A stretch of 64,000 nucleotides of DNA. Origin: Thalassomonas actiniarum (GTDB lineage: Bacteria > Pseudomonadota > Gammaproteobacteria > Enterobacterales > Alteromonadaceae). The stretch is taken from NCBI RefSeq assembly GCF_000948975.2, contig NZ_CP059735.1, positions 1,364,001-1,428,000 on the forward strand. Reading direction: 5' to 3'. The position numbers and the translations under genes are program-made. This document shows positions 16,385-28,099 of the stretch, piece after piece; position 1 is the stretch's first letter, and each line of letters opens with the position of its first letter. The notes beneath the pieces are model-generated. The model was given only the letters and a program-made list of their open reading frames with translations, was not told the DNA's origin and ran no database searches.

Positions 16385-16534
16385 ATGGCTAACCCTAATG
16401 ATATGCCAGAGTTTCACTCGGTTAAAGTTTCTTTAACAGAAAATATACCTGCCCTCATAACCAAGCTTCCATTGGCAGCTTATGCCAGCAGCTATACGCC
16501 GTTAACTAATAAGGGAGGCAAATATCATGTCTGA
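16385..16534 (+). CDS. Small protein (49 aa), first of a coupled pair
   Basis: ATG at 16385 with GCGAGG upstream, TGA at 16532-16534. The 49-residue product (MANPNDMPEFHSVKVSLTEN...) has no Cys, no TM segment and a Leu/Ala-rich centre (IPALITKLPLAAYASSY). Its last eight bases overlap the start of the next gene, whose GGGAGG site lies inside this ORF; such overlap usually means translational coupling and supports it being real. No family recognised. Confidence 0.5.
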   Translation: MANPNDMPEFHSVKVSLTENIPALITKLPLAAYASSYTPLTNKGGKYHV

Positions 16535-16814
16535 ATCAAACCTGCCACTCACTGAGGATGCAATAAAAAGGGAACAGCTGTCGAGCGATTTTGCCAATCT
16601 AAGTGAAGATTTTGACAAATTCAGCGAAGAATGCGCCTTCCTGTTCGATGCATTTTCAGCGGTTACCCGCGAGCCCGAATGCATCACCGAGCACACCAGT
16701 GAAGGTATCAGGCACCTGTGCTATTGGCTCAAATATCAGGTTATCGGCTACCGGGAGAAAATAGACGAAATGCAAGCGCGCTGGAGAGTGCTTAGCCGCA
16801 AGAAGTCATGTTAA
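16527..16814 (+). CDS. Uncharacterised small protein (95 aa)
   Basis: 95 residues, acidic first half (LSSDFANLSEDFDKFSEECAFLFDAFSAVT), then a helical Trp-rich part (EGIRHLCYWLKYQVIGYREKIDEMQARWRVLSRKK). The helical heptad look suggests a small alpha-helical bundle, cytoplasmic, with four Cys. Good ribosome-binding site (AAGGGAGG). It overlaps the upstream 49-aa gene by 8 nt. I do not recognise the family. The compact, strand-isolated pair with flanking diverged repeats looks like an accessory cassette. Confidence 0.65.
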   Translation: MSESNLPLTEDAIKREQLSSDFANLSEDFDKFSEECAFLFDAFSAVTREPECITEHTSEGIRHLCYWLKYQVIGYREKIDEMQARWRVLSRKKSC

Positions 16815-17173
16815 CCACGTAAGATTGACTATGGCGTAAACGGAGCAAAAGCCGGGCGGGTTAACGACAATAAGCGTTTCAGCTATGTCAGTAACCCGCC
16901 CGGTACTAAATGCGATCCTGGCAACCCTGAGGGCAATCGCCTTTCTGTTAGCTCATGTTAACCTAAGCGTTATTGTTTGCCTGTCCGTCACTAGCAATTC
17001 ATACATTTCATCGCTACTGGCTGCTTTTCATACCGCAGTGAATAATTAACAGCAACACTAAATGCAAACAAAGCTATTTATCCAGCGCTCTACTTGTATA
17101 AAAAAGGATGGATAGGAGCTGGCTTTATATATGGCTCTGTCCCGTCCTGAGCTGGCTTGAGTAAATGCTTTAT
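16815..17173. other. Intergenic region with 12-bp inverted repeat
   Basis: No ORF. Perfect inverted repeat CCGGGCGGGTTA (16852-16863) / TAACCCGCCCGG (16892-16903) with a 28-nt loop and no T run; it may end the small-gene transcript. A diverged copy of the segment upstream of the small genes lies at about 16997-17070. Confidence 0.5.
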
Positions 17174-18472
17174 TTAGGGATGAGCAGGTGCCGTATGAGT
17201 GAGTTTTACTTTTACTTCGCCGATTGCCGTTAACCTGGCTGCATCGATCGCTTTTTTAATTTCTAACCCTTTAAGTCCCTGTTCGACAAAAGCTTTGGCA
17301 TTAATGGCGCTGGCCGCTTTTGCGGCAGCCCGTAAATAGGCGGCCTGGGGGTAGGATTTTTCTTCAAAACCCAAACGTCCTTTATAGTCGGCTTCACAGC
17401 TCAGGAGAAAGTCTTCAAACTCATCTGGCTTACGCCAGGTATCTAACTGGTTAAACAGTTTTAATATTGTATGCTCGCCAAATTCAAAAGCCTTGTGGCA
17501 CATCAGGTGAAATTCACAGACCTTTAATGCCAGGCGTTTGCAGTCGTTGGGAATTTTAAAGCGTTGGCACACAGCTTCTACCAGGGGCAAGCCGCTGGTT
17601 TCATGCCCGGGGTGGCTGGGTAATGTTTCTTCTTCTGTCAGCCCTTTGCCTAAATCATGGCACAGGGAGGCAAAGCGGACACTGGTTTTATTTGACAGCT
17701 TAACCGCCTGGGCTAATACCATCATGGTATGCAAACCAGTGCATATTTCAGGGTGCCAGCGCTCGGGGTTGGGAATACCCCAGAGGATATCCAACTCGGG
17801 GAAGAGTTCTTTCAGGGCGCCGCACTGGCGTAATACCAAAAAGAACACTTCGGGATTCTCTTCGTCCAGGCTGCGCTGCATCTCTTTCCAGACTCTTTCT
17901 GCCGTTAATTGCTGCAGTTCGCCGCTGGCGGAGATTTCTGCCATTAACGCGAGTGTTTGTGGGGCAACGCTAAAGCCATATTGGTGATAACGGGCGGCAA
18001 AACGGGCAACCCGCAAGACCCGCAGGGGATCTTCAACAAAGGCATCGGACACATGTCGTAACACTTTGTTATTCAGATCTTGCTGGCCGTTATAGGGGTC
18101 TATGATTTCGCCGCTGTCTGACATTGCCATGGCATTAACTGTCAGATCCCGGCGTTTAAGATCTTCTTCTATGGTGACGTCGCTGTCGGCATAACAGACA
18201 AAGCCGGTGTAACCTTGCCCCTGTTTTCGTTCGGTTCTGGCCAGGGCATATTCTTCTTTGGTTTTTGGATGCAGAAATACCGGAAAGTCTTTGCCTACGG
18301 GCATAAAACCGAGCTCAAGCATCTGCTGGGGGGTTGCCCCGACCACTAAATAATCCCGCTCGGTGACTTCCCGGCCCAGTAGCTGATCCCTGACGGCGCC
18401 CCCCACCAGATAGGTATCAAGCGTGGAAGAGATATTATTGTCAGCAGGTTTATCGGCAACAGAGACAGACAT
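17174..18472 (-). CDS. cca: CCA-adding tRNA nucleotidyltransferase
   Basis: About 432 residues from the ATG at 18470-18472; a TTG four codons upstream is less likely. The class II nucleotidyltransferase core is clear: YLVGGAVRDQLLGREVTERDYLVVG (the two catalytic carboxylates follow the GG), then EEDLKRRDLTVNAMA and the DPLRVLRVARFAARY nucleotide-selection motif. An HD domain (SLCHDLGKG, HPGHETSG) follows from about residue 230, as in the E. coli multifunctional enzyme with phosphatase and 2',3'-phosphodiesterase activity. It builds or repairs the 3' CCA end of tRNAs in the cytoplasm. It is divergent from gspA. Confidence 0.95.
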   Translation of the reverse strand: MSVSVADKPADNNISSTLDTYLVGGAVRDQLLGREVTERDYLVVGATPQQMLELGFMPVGKDFPVFLHPKTKEEYALARTERKQGQGYTGFVCYADSDVTIEEDLKRRDLTVNAMAMSDSGEIIDPYNGQQDLNNKVLRHVSDAFVEDPLRVLRVARFAARYHQYGFSVAPQTLALMAEISASGELQQLTAERVWKEMQRSLDEENPEVFFLVLRQCGALKELFPELDILWGIPNPERWHPEICTGLHTMMVLAQAVKLSNKTSVRFASLCHDLGKGLTEEETLPSHPGHETSGLPLVEAVCQRFKIPNDCKRLALKVCEFHLMCHKAFEFGEHTILKLFNQLDTWRKPDEFEDFLLSCEADYKGRLGFEEKSYPQAAYLRAAAKAASAINAKAFVEQGLKGLEIKKAIDAARLTAIGEVKVKLTHTAPAHP

Positions 18473-18647
18473 AAAAAAGACCAAAGGTTAACGCACAAAA
18501 GAAGCAGTTTACCATAAATCAGCCTATATCTGGGTGACAAATTGATGATAGCTGTCAATGTAAACGCCCAAGTGACCTTTCGGCCTTTGACTTATCACAG
18601 GCAAAGGGGTAGTTTTACACGGTAATTTTATTCACCGTTTTCAGCTT

Positions 18648-20294
18648 ATGTACACAGGATATTTTGGTTTAAAGGAAATTCCCTTTTCAATAGCGCCCAA
18701 CCCTCATTATCTCTTTATGAGTGTTCGCCACCGTGAAGCCCTGGCCCATTTAACTTATGGTTTAGGTGAAACCGGCGGTTTTGTGCTGCTCACCGGGGAA
18801 GTGGGTACGGGGAAAACCACCGTCAGTCGTTGCTTGTTGGATCAGTTGCCGGAAAATACCCAGGCGGCCTTTATTTTAAATCCGACCTTATCGAGTCAGG
18901 AATTGCTGGCGACTATTTGTGATGAGCTGAAAATCCGCTATCGTAAAACCGGTGCGACCTTAAAAACCCTGACCGATAAGATTCAGGAAAAATTGCTGAA
19001 AAACCATCAGGCGGGATTAAATACCATCTTGATCATAGATGAAGCTCAGCACCTGAAGGCAGAAGTACTGGAGCAGTTAAGGCTGTTAACCAATCTGGAA
19101 ACCCATACCAAAAAACTGTTGCAGGTGATCCTGATTGGCCAGCCTGAATTGCAGCAATTATTACAAAGACGCGATTTGAGGCAGCTGGCACAACGTATTA
19201 CTGCGCGATATCACTTGCTGCCCCTTAACCGGGAAGAAGTGGCGCAATATATTCAGCACAGATTATCGATTGCCGAGTGTCAGCAGCCCTTGTTTAACCG
19301 CCGGGCAATTACCACCATACATCAGCTGTCCAAGGGCATTCCCAGGCTGATTAATCTGTTATGCGACCGGGCGCTGCTTGGCGCCTACGGCGAAAATAAG
19401 CAAGTCGTGGATAAAAAGCTGGTGCTGGGGGCATCGGTTGAAGCCCTCGGCGCTGAGCTGAGCAAACAGTCCTGGTGGCAAAAAAGCAGCACAAAATTCG
19501 CCCTGGCGGGTGGATTGATAGCACTGACCCTAACACTGGGTTTTGTGGTTGGTAATTATCAAGAGCAAACACAGGTGCAACAACAAGTACCGTCCCTTTT
19601 AGCCGATAAGGCAAATGAACAGGCAGAAACGGCAGAAGTTGCAGATAAAGCAGAGACTGCTCCTGAAATAAACTGGCCTTTAGTGATAGACTCCAGCAGG
19701 AGTTTACCGCAAGCTGTCAGGCATATGTTCAGCCTGTGGCGTTTGCAGGTGGAAGAGGAGCTGAGCGAACCCTGTCAGGTGGCAAACAGCTATGAGTTAA
19801 GCTGCTACTGGTTTAAAGGCACTTTGCCGGCATTATTGAAGTTGAATTATCCGGCGGTGTTTAAGTTTATCGATGTAAACGGTGTTGCCTTTTACGGCAC
19901 CTTGCTCGGTAGTTCTCAATCAAACCCGCTCGAAAAGCAAGCTTACCGTTTCCAGTTTAATCAACAACAGCAAACCGTAGACAAGGCCTGGCTTGAACGT
20001 TATTGGCAGGGGGGGGCAGTAGTCTTCTGGCAACCCCCTAAAAATGCTTTTTTTGAGCCGGTGACGGTTATAAACGAGCAAAGTTCGTTGGCATCAATCC
20101 AATGGCTGGAAAATAAGTTAAGCGAAAAACAGCAACGACCGGCAAGAGACGTTCAGGCAATGGATGCGATGTTAAAAAACCAGTTGCGCCAGTACCAGCG
20201 GCAAAACGGGATTGACAGCAGTAGCGGGGCCAGGGAGCAAACCCTGATGTTATTAACCAATACCGTAGACCAGGGCCAGCCCATTTTTAAATAA
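18648..20294 (+). CDS. gspA: GspA/ExeA-type ATPase
   Basis: 548 residues. It begins MYTGYFGLKEIPFSIAPNPHYLFMS, the hallmark of ExeA/GspA AAA+ proteins. Walker A is GEVGTGKTT (50-58) and Walker B TILIIDEAQH (126-135). A single TM helix spans about 284-303. The periplasmic part ends in a peptidoglycan-binding-like segment (LRQYQRQNGIDSSSG). In Aeromonas and Vibrio the GspA-GspB complex remodels peptidoglycan so the type II secretion secretin can assemble. gspB follows 11 nt later. The remaining gsp genes are not in the window, as is common for gspAB. Confidence 0.9.
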   Translation: MYTGYFGLKEIPFSIAPNPHYLFMSVRHREALAHLTYGLGETGGFVLLTGEVGTGKTTVSRCLLDQLPENTQAAFILNPTLSSQELLATICDELKIRYRKTGATLKTLTDKIQEKLLKNHQAGLNTILIIDEAQHLKAEVLEQLRLLTNLETHTKKLLQVILIGQPELQQLLQRRDLRQLAQRITARYHLLPLNREEVAQYIQHRLSIAECQQPLFNRRAITTIHQLSKGIPRLINLLCDRALLGAYGENKQVVDKKLVLGASVEALGAELSKQSWWQKSSTKFALAGGLIALTLTLGFVVGNYQEQTQVQQQVPSLLADKANEQAETAEVADKAETAPEINWPLVIDSSRSLPQAVRHMFSLWRLQVEEELSEPCQVANSYELSCYWFKGTLPALLKLNYPAVFKFIDVNGVAFYGTLLGSSQSNPLEKQAYRFQFNQQQQTVDKAWLERYWQGGAVVFWQPPKNAFFEPVTVINEQSSLASIQWLENKLSEKQQRPARDVQAMDAMLKNQLRQYQRQNGIDSSSGAREQTLMLLTNTVDQGQPIFK

Positions 20295-20305
20295 TTGAAG
20301 ATTTT

Positions 20306-21190
20306 ATGTCATATATATTAGAAGCACTTAAAAAAGAACAAACCAGTCAGGGACAGACACCGACATTGCACACTACTCCGGTGCCGGTAGCTATTGAAAC
20401 CCGCTCTGCCTCCATCGGCTGGGGAGTGTTACTGACCCTGGCGATTTTTGCCGCTTTGTTGGCCGGTTACTGGTTGGGGCAAAATAATCAGCAAGGCCAG
20501 GTCTTGGCCTCTAATCAGCAGGGGGTGATCCAGGCTCCCGGGCAAGCTGGCACGAGTATAGCCGTTGACGGCACGGGACAGGCCGATCAGACTTTAAAAC
20601 CTGTCTCAAGTGAGCCTATGGCTGAAACTGCCAAAAGCCCGGCAGCAATGTCAGCGCCTACAGTTAACAGCAGCAGTGAAAAAATCGCCGCTGAAAATTA
20701 TTTTGAACACCCTCCCGTTAAGCAGGAAACGGAAAAAGCTAGCGAGCCACAAATTGTGGTCAGTGCAGAAAAGCCAAAGTTACCTGATGATTTCAAAGTG
20801 GCCGCTCAAGAGGGGGTTTCTGATGATATGTTGGCCAGGTTCCAGTCCGCTTTTGATGAAACCGGTAGCAGTGCCCTTGAAGAAAACAGTGATGATGAAG
20901 GTACTGATCCCGATACCTTATTAAATAGTGCCGATTCCGGTGTAACACCTTTAGGAAATATGCCGCTTTGGGTACAACAGGGCATACCTGATCTGCAGTT
21001 TGAACTGCATATTTTTGCCAGCGATGGTGAAGGTTGGATCCGGGTGAACGGTGAAGACAAGTACCAGGGAGATCGTGTCGCTGAAGACCTGGTTTTGACG
21101 CAAATTTTGCCGCAACAGGTGATCTTAAATTATCGCGGTGAAAGTTTCAGTTTGCCCGCCTTATCTAATTGGTCTTCTGCCGGGGGATAA
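20306..21190 (+). CDS. gspB: GspB-type general secretion protein
   Basis: 294 residues. It starts MSYILEALKKEQ, the typical GspB/ExeB N-terminus, with one TM helix about 32-53 (GWGVLLTLAIFAALLAGYWLG). A low-complexity Ala/Gln/Glu-rich periplasmic linker spans about 60-205. The conserved C-terminal GspB domain is PLWVQQGIPDLQFELHIFASDGEGWIRVNGEDKYQGDRV..LVLTQILPQQVILNYRGESFSLPAL. It partners GspA in placing the type II secretin. Same transcript as gspA (11-nt gap). Confidence 0.9.
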   Translation: MSYILEALKKEQTSQGQTPTLHTTPVPVAIETRSASIGWGVLLTLAIFAALLAGYWLGQNNQQGQVLASNQQGVIQAPGQAGTSIAVDGTGQADQTLKPVSSEPMAETAKSPAAMSAPTVNSSSEKIAAENYFEHPPVKQETEKASEPQIVVSAEKPKLPDDFKVAAQEGVSDDMLARFQSAFDETGSSALEENSDDEGTDPDTLLNSADSGVTPLGNMPLWVQQGIPDLQFELHIFASDGEGWIRVNGEDKYQGDRVAEDLVLTQILPQQVILNYRGESFSLPALSNWSSAGG

Positions 21191-21227
21191 TTCTCCCCTG
21201 GTCACGCTTTTACTTCCCTGTAACCGG

Positions 21228-21347
21228 ACATACCGTACATCCTGTGCAGTCACTCTTTCACATCCGTGTGACCGTGACATACCGTACATCCTGTGCAGTC
21301 ACTCTTTCACATCCGTGTGACCTTGACATACCGTACATCCTGTACAT
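21228..21347. repeat. 49-bp tandem intergenic repeat (2.4 copies)
   Basis: Units begin at 21228, 21277 and 21326 (last one partial), exact 49-bp period. Each holds TCACA-TCCG-TGTGA, the reverse complement of a CGGA-loop hairpin, and GTACATCCTG. 35 nt of the unit (21249-21283) recur in inverse orientation at 44075-44109 with one mismatch. Confidence 0.85.
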
Positions 21348-21350
21348 AAA

Positions 21351-21379
21351 AAGGGGCTGGTAATTTATACCAGCCCCTT
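21351..21379 (-). terminator. Terminator of the leu operon
   Basis: 12-bp perfect stem AAGGGGCTGGTA (21351-21362) / TACCAGCCCCTT (21368-21379), 5-nt loop; on the minus strand it is followed by a T run. It lies about 50 nt past the leuD stop. Confidence 0.85.
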
Positions 21380-21431
21380 GTACTTACTTTAACTTCTAAC
21401 CTTTAACGTGTCAGCTATAGGTTATATCAGC

Positions 21432-22028
21432 CTATTGCCAGGCGGGCATTTTATCTTCAAATGCTTCAATCTTATCCAACTTGTTTAGGGTCCAGCCGAC
21501 ACTGTCAATGCCTTGTTCTAAGCAATATTGCTGGAAGCTGTCCAGGCTAAAATCAAAGCGGCTATCGCCAAAGCTGATATGGTTGTTGGCCAGGTCGACA
21601 TTTATCTCAATCTCCGCTTCTGCAGTGGCTGCAAACAACTGGTTGATTTCTTCGTCGTTGAGTTTGACTGGCAAGATGCCGATATTGATGCAGTTGGCAT
21701 AAAAAATATCGGCAAAGCTCGGTGCGATAATGACTTTAAAGCCGTACTCCTGCAAAGCCCAGGGGGCATGCTCGCGGCTGGAACCGCAACCGAAATTCTC
21801 CCGCGCCAGCAAGATCGAGGCACCTTTATATCTGGCTTCATTTAAAATGAACTCCGGGTTATCTTGAGTACCTGCGCCGTCGAGGTAACGCCAGTCGTGG
21901 AATAAATGCTGGCCAAAACCAACACGTTCGGTTTTTTGTAAAAACTGCTTGGGAATGACTTGGTCGGTATCGACATTGGCAATATCCAAAGGCACAACCA
22001 AACCTTGATGTCGGGTAAATTTTTCCAT
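21432..22028 (-). CDS. leuD: 3-isopropylmalate dehydratase small subunit
   Basis: 198 residues, normal length. It begins [27 protein letters not shown] and contains the swivel-domain signature [13 protein letters not shown] (about 77-89), typical of LeuD. With LeuC it isomerises 2-isopropylmalate to 3-isopropylmalate in leucine synthesis. AGGAAAAAAAC precedes the ATG. Last gene of leuABCD, 14 nt after leuC. Confidence 0.97.
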   Translation of the reverse strand: MEKFTRHQGLVVPLDIANVDTDQVIPKQFLQKTERVGFGQHLFHDWRYLDGAGTQDNPEFILNEARYKGASILLARENFGCGSSREHAPWALQEYGFKVIIAPSFADIFYANCINIGILPVKLNDEEINQLFAATAEAEIEINVDLANNHISFGDSRFDFSLDSFQQYCLEQGIDSVGWTLNKLDKIEAFEDKMPAWQ

Positions 22029-22042
22029 GTTTTTTTCCTGTA

Positions 22043-23437
22043 TTAGCTGTTTAAGTCGACAAAATGTCCGGCAATGGCTGCCGCGGCGGCAACTTCCGGG
22101 CTCACCAGGTGGGTGCGGCTGCCGCGCCCCTGACGGCCTTCAAAGTTGCGGTTACTGGTGGAAGCACATCTGTCGCCTTCCGCCAGTTTATCGTCGTTCA
22201 TGCCTAAACACATGGAGCAGCCGGGCAGGCGCCATTCAAAACCGGCGTCGATAAATATTTGCGCCAGGCCTTCGGCTTCGGCCTGCTCTTTTACCCGGTA
22301 GGAGCCGGGTACCACGATAGCATCTACCTTGGGAGAAACTTTTTTGCCTTTAGCCACGGCGGCAGCGGCGCGTAAGTCTTCGATGCGCGAGTTGGTACAG
22401 GAGCCGATAAAGACCTTGTTGATATCGATATCGGTGATCTTGGTGCCTGCGGTTAAGCCCATATAAGCCAGGGCTTTTACGCAGGACTCTTTTTCAACCG
22501 GATCTGCAAAATCATCGGGAGAAGGCACAGTGGCGTCAATCGCCGTTACCTGGCCCGGTGTGGTGCCCCAGGTTACCTGGGCCTTGATGTCTTTGGCTTC
22601 TAGAGTGACCACGGCATCATATTTTGCATCGCTATCGGATTTCAGGGTTTGCCAGTCATTGACCGCCTGCTGCCATAGTTCACCTTGAGGGGCGTATTCC
22701 CTGTCTTTCAGGTAGGCAAAGGTAGTTTCATCCGGGGCAATTAAACCTGCCTTAGCGCCAAATTCTATGCTCATGTTACAGACCGTCATGCGCTCTTCCA
22801 TGCTCAGCGCAGTAATGGCTTCGCCGCAGTATTCCACCACATAACCTGTGGCCCCGGCGCTGCCGGTTTTGCCGATGATCGCCAGGATAATATCTTTGGC
22901 GCTGATGCCGACACCGACCTGACCCTTAACCTCAATTTTCATGGTTTTGGCCTTGGTTTGACGCAAGGTTTGCGTGGCCAGCACATGCTCGACTTCCGAG
23001 GTGCCGATACCAAAGGCCAGAGCGCCGAATGCGCCATGGGTGGCGGTATGGGAGTCGCCGCATACGATAATGGTGCCCGGCAGGGTCAGGCCCAGCTCAG
23101 GCCCCATCACATGGACTATGCCCTGGTTTTTATGACCCATACCAAACAGTTCGATGCCAAATTCTTTACAGTTTTTCTCCAGGGTGCGCAGCTGATTGGC
23201 AGCCCCTTCACCCGCAGCATCTATGGCGATAGAGCGGGTGGAAATATTGTGATCCATAGTGGCGATAGTACGTTGGGGTTTGCGTACCGGGCGGTTATGG
23301 AATTTTAAATTTGCAAACGCCTGCGGCGAAGTCACTTCGTGAATAAGGTGGCGGTCGACATATAATAACGGGGTTTCACCGGCTTTTTCTTCAACCAGGT
23401 GACGTTGCCACAACTTCTCGTATAAGGTGGTTGCCAT
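22043..23437 (-). CDS. leuC: 3-isopropylmalate dehydratase large subunit
   Basis: 464 residues. Aconitase-family motifs: [47 protein letters not shown], the iron-sulfur Cys motif [14 protein letters not shown] and CSMCLGMN near the C-terminus, providing the three Cys that hold the [4Fe-4S] cluster. It forms the dehydratase with LeuD. The first codons and ribosome-binding region of this gene are duplicated 82 nt upstream, at the leuB end. Confidence 0.97.
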   Translation of the reverse strand: MATTLYEKLWQRHLVEEKAGETPLLYVDRHLIHEVTSPQAFANLKFHNRPVRKPQRTIATMDHNISTRSIAIDAAGEGAANQLRTLEKNCKEFGIELFGMGHKNQGIVHVMGPELGLTLPGTIIVCGDSHTATHGAFGALAFGIGTSEVEHVLATQTLRQTKAKTMKIEVKGQVGVGISAKDIILAIIGKTGSAGATGYVVEYCGEAITALSMEERMTVCNMSIEFGAKAGLIAPDETTFAYLKDREYAPQGELWQQAVNDWQTLKSDSDAKYDAVVTLEAKDIKAQVTWGTTPGQVTAIDATVPSPDDFADPVEKESCVKALAYMGLTAGTKITDIDINKVFIGSCTNSRIEDLRAAAAVAKGKKVSPKVDAIVVPGSYRVKEQAEAEGLAQIFIDAGFEWRLPGCSMCLGMNDDKLAEGDRCASTSNRNFEGRQGRGSRTHLVSPEVAAAAAIAGHFVDLNS

Positions 23438-23438
23438 G

Positions 23439-23519
23439 TTATAAATCCTTGCTGCTGATATATGAAAGATGAGCCTGGTCGTTGCAACTATCTATTGTCG
23501 GATATAAGGTGGTTGCCAT
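23439..23519 (-). CDS. 26-codon chimeric ORF in the leuB-leuC gap
   Basis: The ATG at 23517-23519 copies the leuC start (MATTLY) and the frame runs without stop through the gap, ending in KDL-stop, the same ending as leuB, just before the true leuC ATG. About 30 nt around the leuB-stop/leuC-start junction occur twice (about 23422-23452 and 23504-23534), a remnant of a local duplication. The same upstream spacing as leuC suggests it could be translated, perhaps coupling leuB and leuC; no function is proposed for the peptide. Confidence 0.4.
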   Translation of the reverse strand: MATTLYPTIDSCNDQAHLSYISSKDL

Positions 23520-23520
23520 G

Positions 23521-26204
<2,684 letters not shown>

Positions 26205-26265
26205 TGGTTATCCTTTGTTCTCTCTGTATGTTAAGTAAACCAGCGTCTAAAAACTCAGGCATAAA

Positions 26266-26292
26266 AAAACCCGCGTTACTGACGCGGGTTTT
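26266..26292 (-). terminator. leu operon attenuator (terminator hairpin)
   Basis: Stem AAAACCCGCGT (26266-26276) / ACGCGGGTTTT (26282-26292), 5-nt loop, followed on the minus strand by a T run. It lies between the leader peptide stop and the leuA start, as expected for a leucine-tRNA-dependent attenuator. Confidence 0.85.
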
Positions 26293-26324
26293 ATATTTTT
26301 CATTATTAATTAAGCAATAAAAAA

Positions 26325-26387
26325 CTATCCGCGCACCTTAAGTACGAGGAGGAGGTTAATTCGAATTGTCTTAATTAATTGTGTCAT
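26325..26387 (-). CDS. leuL: leu operon leader peptide
   Basis: 20-codon ORF (ATG at 26385-26387, TAG at 26325-26327) holding a run L-L-L-V-L encoded CTC CTC CTC GTA CTT, plus one more Leu near the start. It lies between a TTGACA promoter element and the attenuator hairpin. Ribosome stalling at these codons when charged leucyl-tRNA is scarce would favour the antiterminator, the classic leu mechanism. Confidence 0.85.
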   Translation of the reverse strand: MTQLIKTIRINLLLVLKVRG

Positions 26388-26448
26388 ATGTTTTAACGTA
26401 AATTTGTTCGTTATTTGTAAGTTTAAACTAGCCTAAACGCGCCTGGGC

Positions 26449-26454
26449 TGTCAA
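26449..26454 (-). promoter_or_regulatory. Candidate -35 box of the leu promoter
   Basis: TTGACA on the minus strand, 62 nt upstream of the leader ATG. The -10 (TAGTTT or CTAGTT at 17-18 nt) is weak. Confidence 0.4.
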
Positions 26455-26584
26455 TGAAAAATTGTAATAAATTTACAGAAAAATGTTGTTAAAGGTCGAC
26501 AGCTTTTTTAAGGTTATCACGAAAAAGAGAGCCAAGGTGATAGTCAGCAGGCAACTCAGCCGAAAATAAAAGGCAGGTAAAGGC

Positions 26585-26620
26585 TTGAAGTACACTTTGG
26601 CAAAAAGAAGTGTACTTCAA
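26585..26620. repeat. 13-bp perfect inverted repeat after the wzi-like gene
   Basis: TTGAAGTACACTT (26585-26597) / AAGTGTACTTCAA (26608-26620), 10-nt loop. No T run follows on either strand, so it may be a transcript-end hairpin of another type or a regulator site. Confidence 0.5.
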
Positions 26621-26647
26621 ACGCAGATGTGAGTTTTAAAACCTGGC

Positions 26648-28093
26648 TTAGAACTTATATTCCCAGCTCAGGGAAGCTTCAAAATCATTTTCGGTTTTGT
26701 TGTTGATTTCTGTTTTACGTGCCAGGGCGCCCACTTCCCAGCGGCTTTTCGCCCAGGTAAAGCGGTAACCGCCGCGCAGTTCCAGAATTTCCTGGTGGCT
26801 GAGATTCTCGTCTGCAATGACTTTGTCTTCATTGTTTTTATTCAGCTCTATCATCGCCACACTGGCTTGCCAGTAGTTGTCGTTTTCCGGTTGGGCGATC
26901 ACCCCTAAGGTGATGCTGCTGGCATTGCTGCCGTAGGTGCTGCCGATATCCTTGCCGCGGTAGCGGTAACCTGTGCGGTAAATATCGTGTTCATAGACAC
27001 AAGCACATTCGGCATGATAGGTATCCGAAGCTTCGAAATAGACGCTGTAGAGGTTGTCGCCTAAAAAGAAGTCGGCGTCAATTCCGCCAAGATGGCTGCG
27101 CTTGGACGGTGCTACCGAGCTGATACCATAGTCTTCAAATCCCATCTCGTAATAAACGCCGACGTTTTGCCCCAGGACACTGGTATTCCACCTTAAATCG
27201 ACCGAGCCCAGATCGTTAACGTCGATTTCGTTATTGATCTTATTATCCGACTCATTCGGTATTACGATATCCCAGAAATCCGAGAAGCCATTGCCCCGGT
27301 CGTCTCCCCCCCACATGGTGGAGCGGGAAAGTCCCAATTCAAGCGAAGAAAAAGGCTTAAGGCTTAACCGGCTGCTCCAGAGCCGGGTGTTGGGGATAGC
27401 ACGGCCGCGATCTTCCATTTGCCCGATAAAGGTGGTGAAGCTCCAGGGGCCGAGCCAGCTTAACCAGGGAGTATCAAATGGCACTGCCTGTTGGCGGTTA
27501 AGGCTGATGCCGGGGATTGGCCGGGCATTGGTCGACATTAACAAAGCCGTGTCCCAGCCCGGGCCCCACCACATAGGGACGGCGCCGCCGATAACATTCC
27601 AGTTGCCCAGTTTATAGGCGAGATAGGAGCCGTCGAGCCGGAAACTTTTATCGTCTATGGCGTTGCTGACCTTGTGTATTTCCAGGTGGGCGGCAAAGTT
27701 ACTGCCGACAAAGGTTTTTTTGCTGGTGATTTCGGTTTTTTCACTCTGAGTGTCGCCAAAGTGTTTGAATTTAGGTCTGTCAGTGGCAGCAGCCACTTTA
27801 ATCGAAGCCGGTTGGCTGGATTTCTTTGCCTGGTTTAAATGGAAGACCACACGCTGATAACTGCGGTCTAAATTTTTATCTAAGATGTTGAAATCGACTT
27901 TATCCAGATCGGCGGCAATATCGGCCCACATCAGGGGGTAACGGTTGATGGGGGCTTTGATCACATCGTGATCGGATAACAGTTGGATATCGGCGCGCAG
28001 GTAAATATTATCGGCTTCAACCCAGGGGGCGGCCTGAACAAAAGAGCTAAGGGAAGCGCATGCAAAAAGGGCGCAAAAGAGTTTCATGGACAT
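26648..28093 (-). CDS. Wzi-like capsule assembly outer-membrane protein
   Basis: 481 residues; the start may be this ATG or the one two codons later (28087), after which the signal peptide MKLFCALFACASLSSFVQA follows. The N-terminal region (YLRADIQLLSDHDVIKAPINRYPLMWADI) and the segment WNVIGGAVPMWWGPGWDTALLMSTNARPIPGISLNRQ are characteristic of the Wzi capsule assembly family, an outer-membrane beta-barrel that tethers capsular polysaccharide. The C-terminus ends SLSWEYKF, a barrel end. It is the last of three minus-strand genes, 6 nt after the glycerophosphotransferase-like gene. Confidence 0.85.
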   Translation of the reverse strand: MSMKLFCALFACASLSSFVQAAPWVEADNIYLRADIQLLSDHDVIKAPINRYPLMWADIAADLDKVDFNILDKNLDRSYQRVVFHLNQAKKSSQPASIKVAAATDRPKFKHFGDTQSEKTEITSKKTFVGSNFAAHLEIHKVSNAIDDKSFRLDGSYLAYKLGNWNVIGGAVPMWWGPGWDTALLMSTNARPIPGISLNRQQAVPFDTPWLSWLGPWSFTTFIGQMEDRGRAIPNTRLWSSRLSLKPFSSLELGLSRSTMWGGDDRGNGFSDFWDIVIPNESDNKINNEIDVNDLGSVDLRWNTSVLGQNVGVYYEMGFEDYGISSVAPSKRSHLGGIDADFFLGDNLYSVYFEASDTYHAECACVYEHDIYRTGYRYRGKDIGSTYGSNASSITLGVIAQPENDNYWQASVAMIELNKNNEDKVIADENLSHQEILELRGGYRFTWAKSRWEVGALARKTEINNKTENDFEASLSWEYKF

Positions 28094-28099
28094 CCTAAA

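Noticed and set aside
21138-21363. Short overlapping plus-strand ORFs across the 49-bp repeat
   Set aside because: They are produced by the repeat unit itself (open in several frames) and have no ribosome-binding sites.
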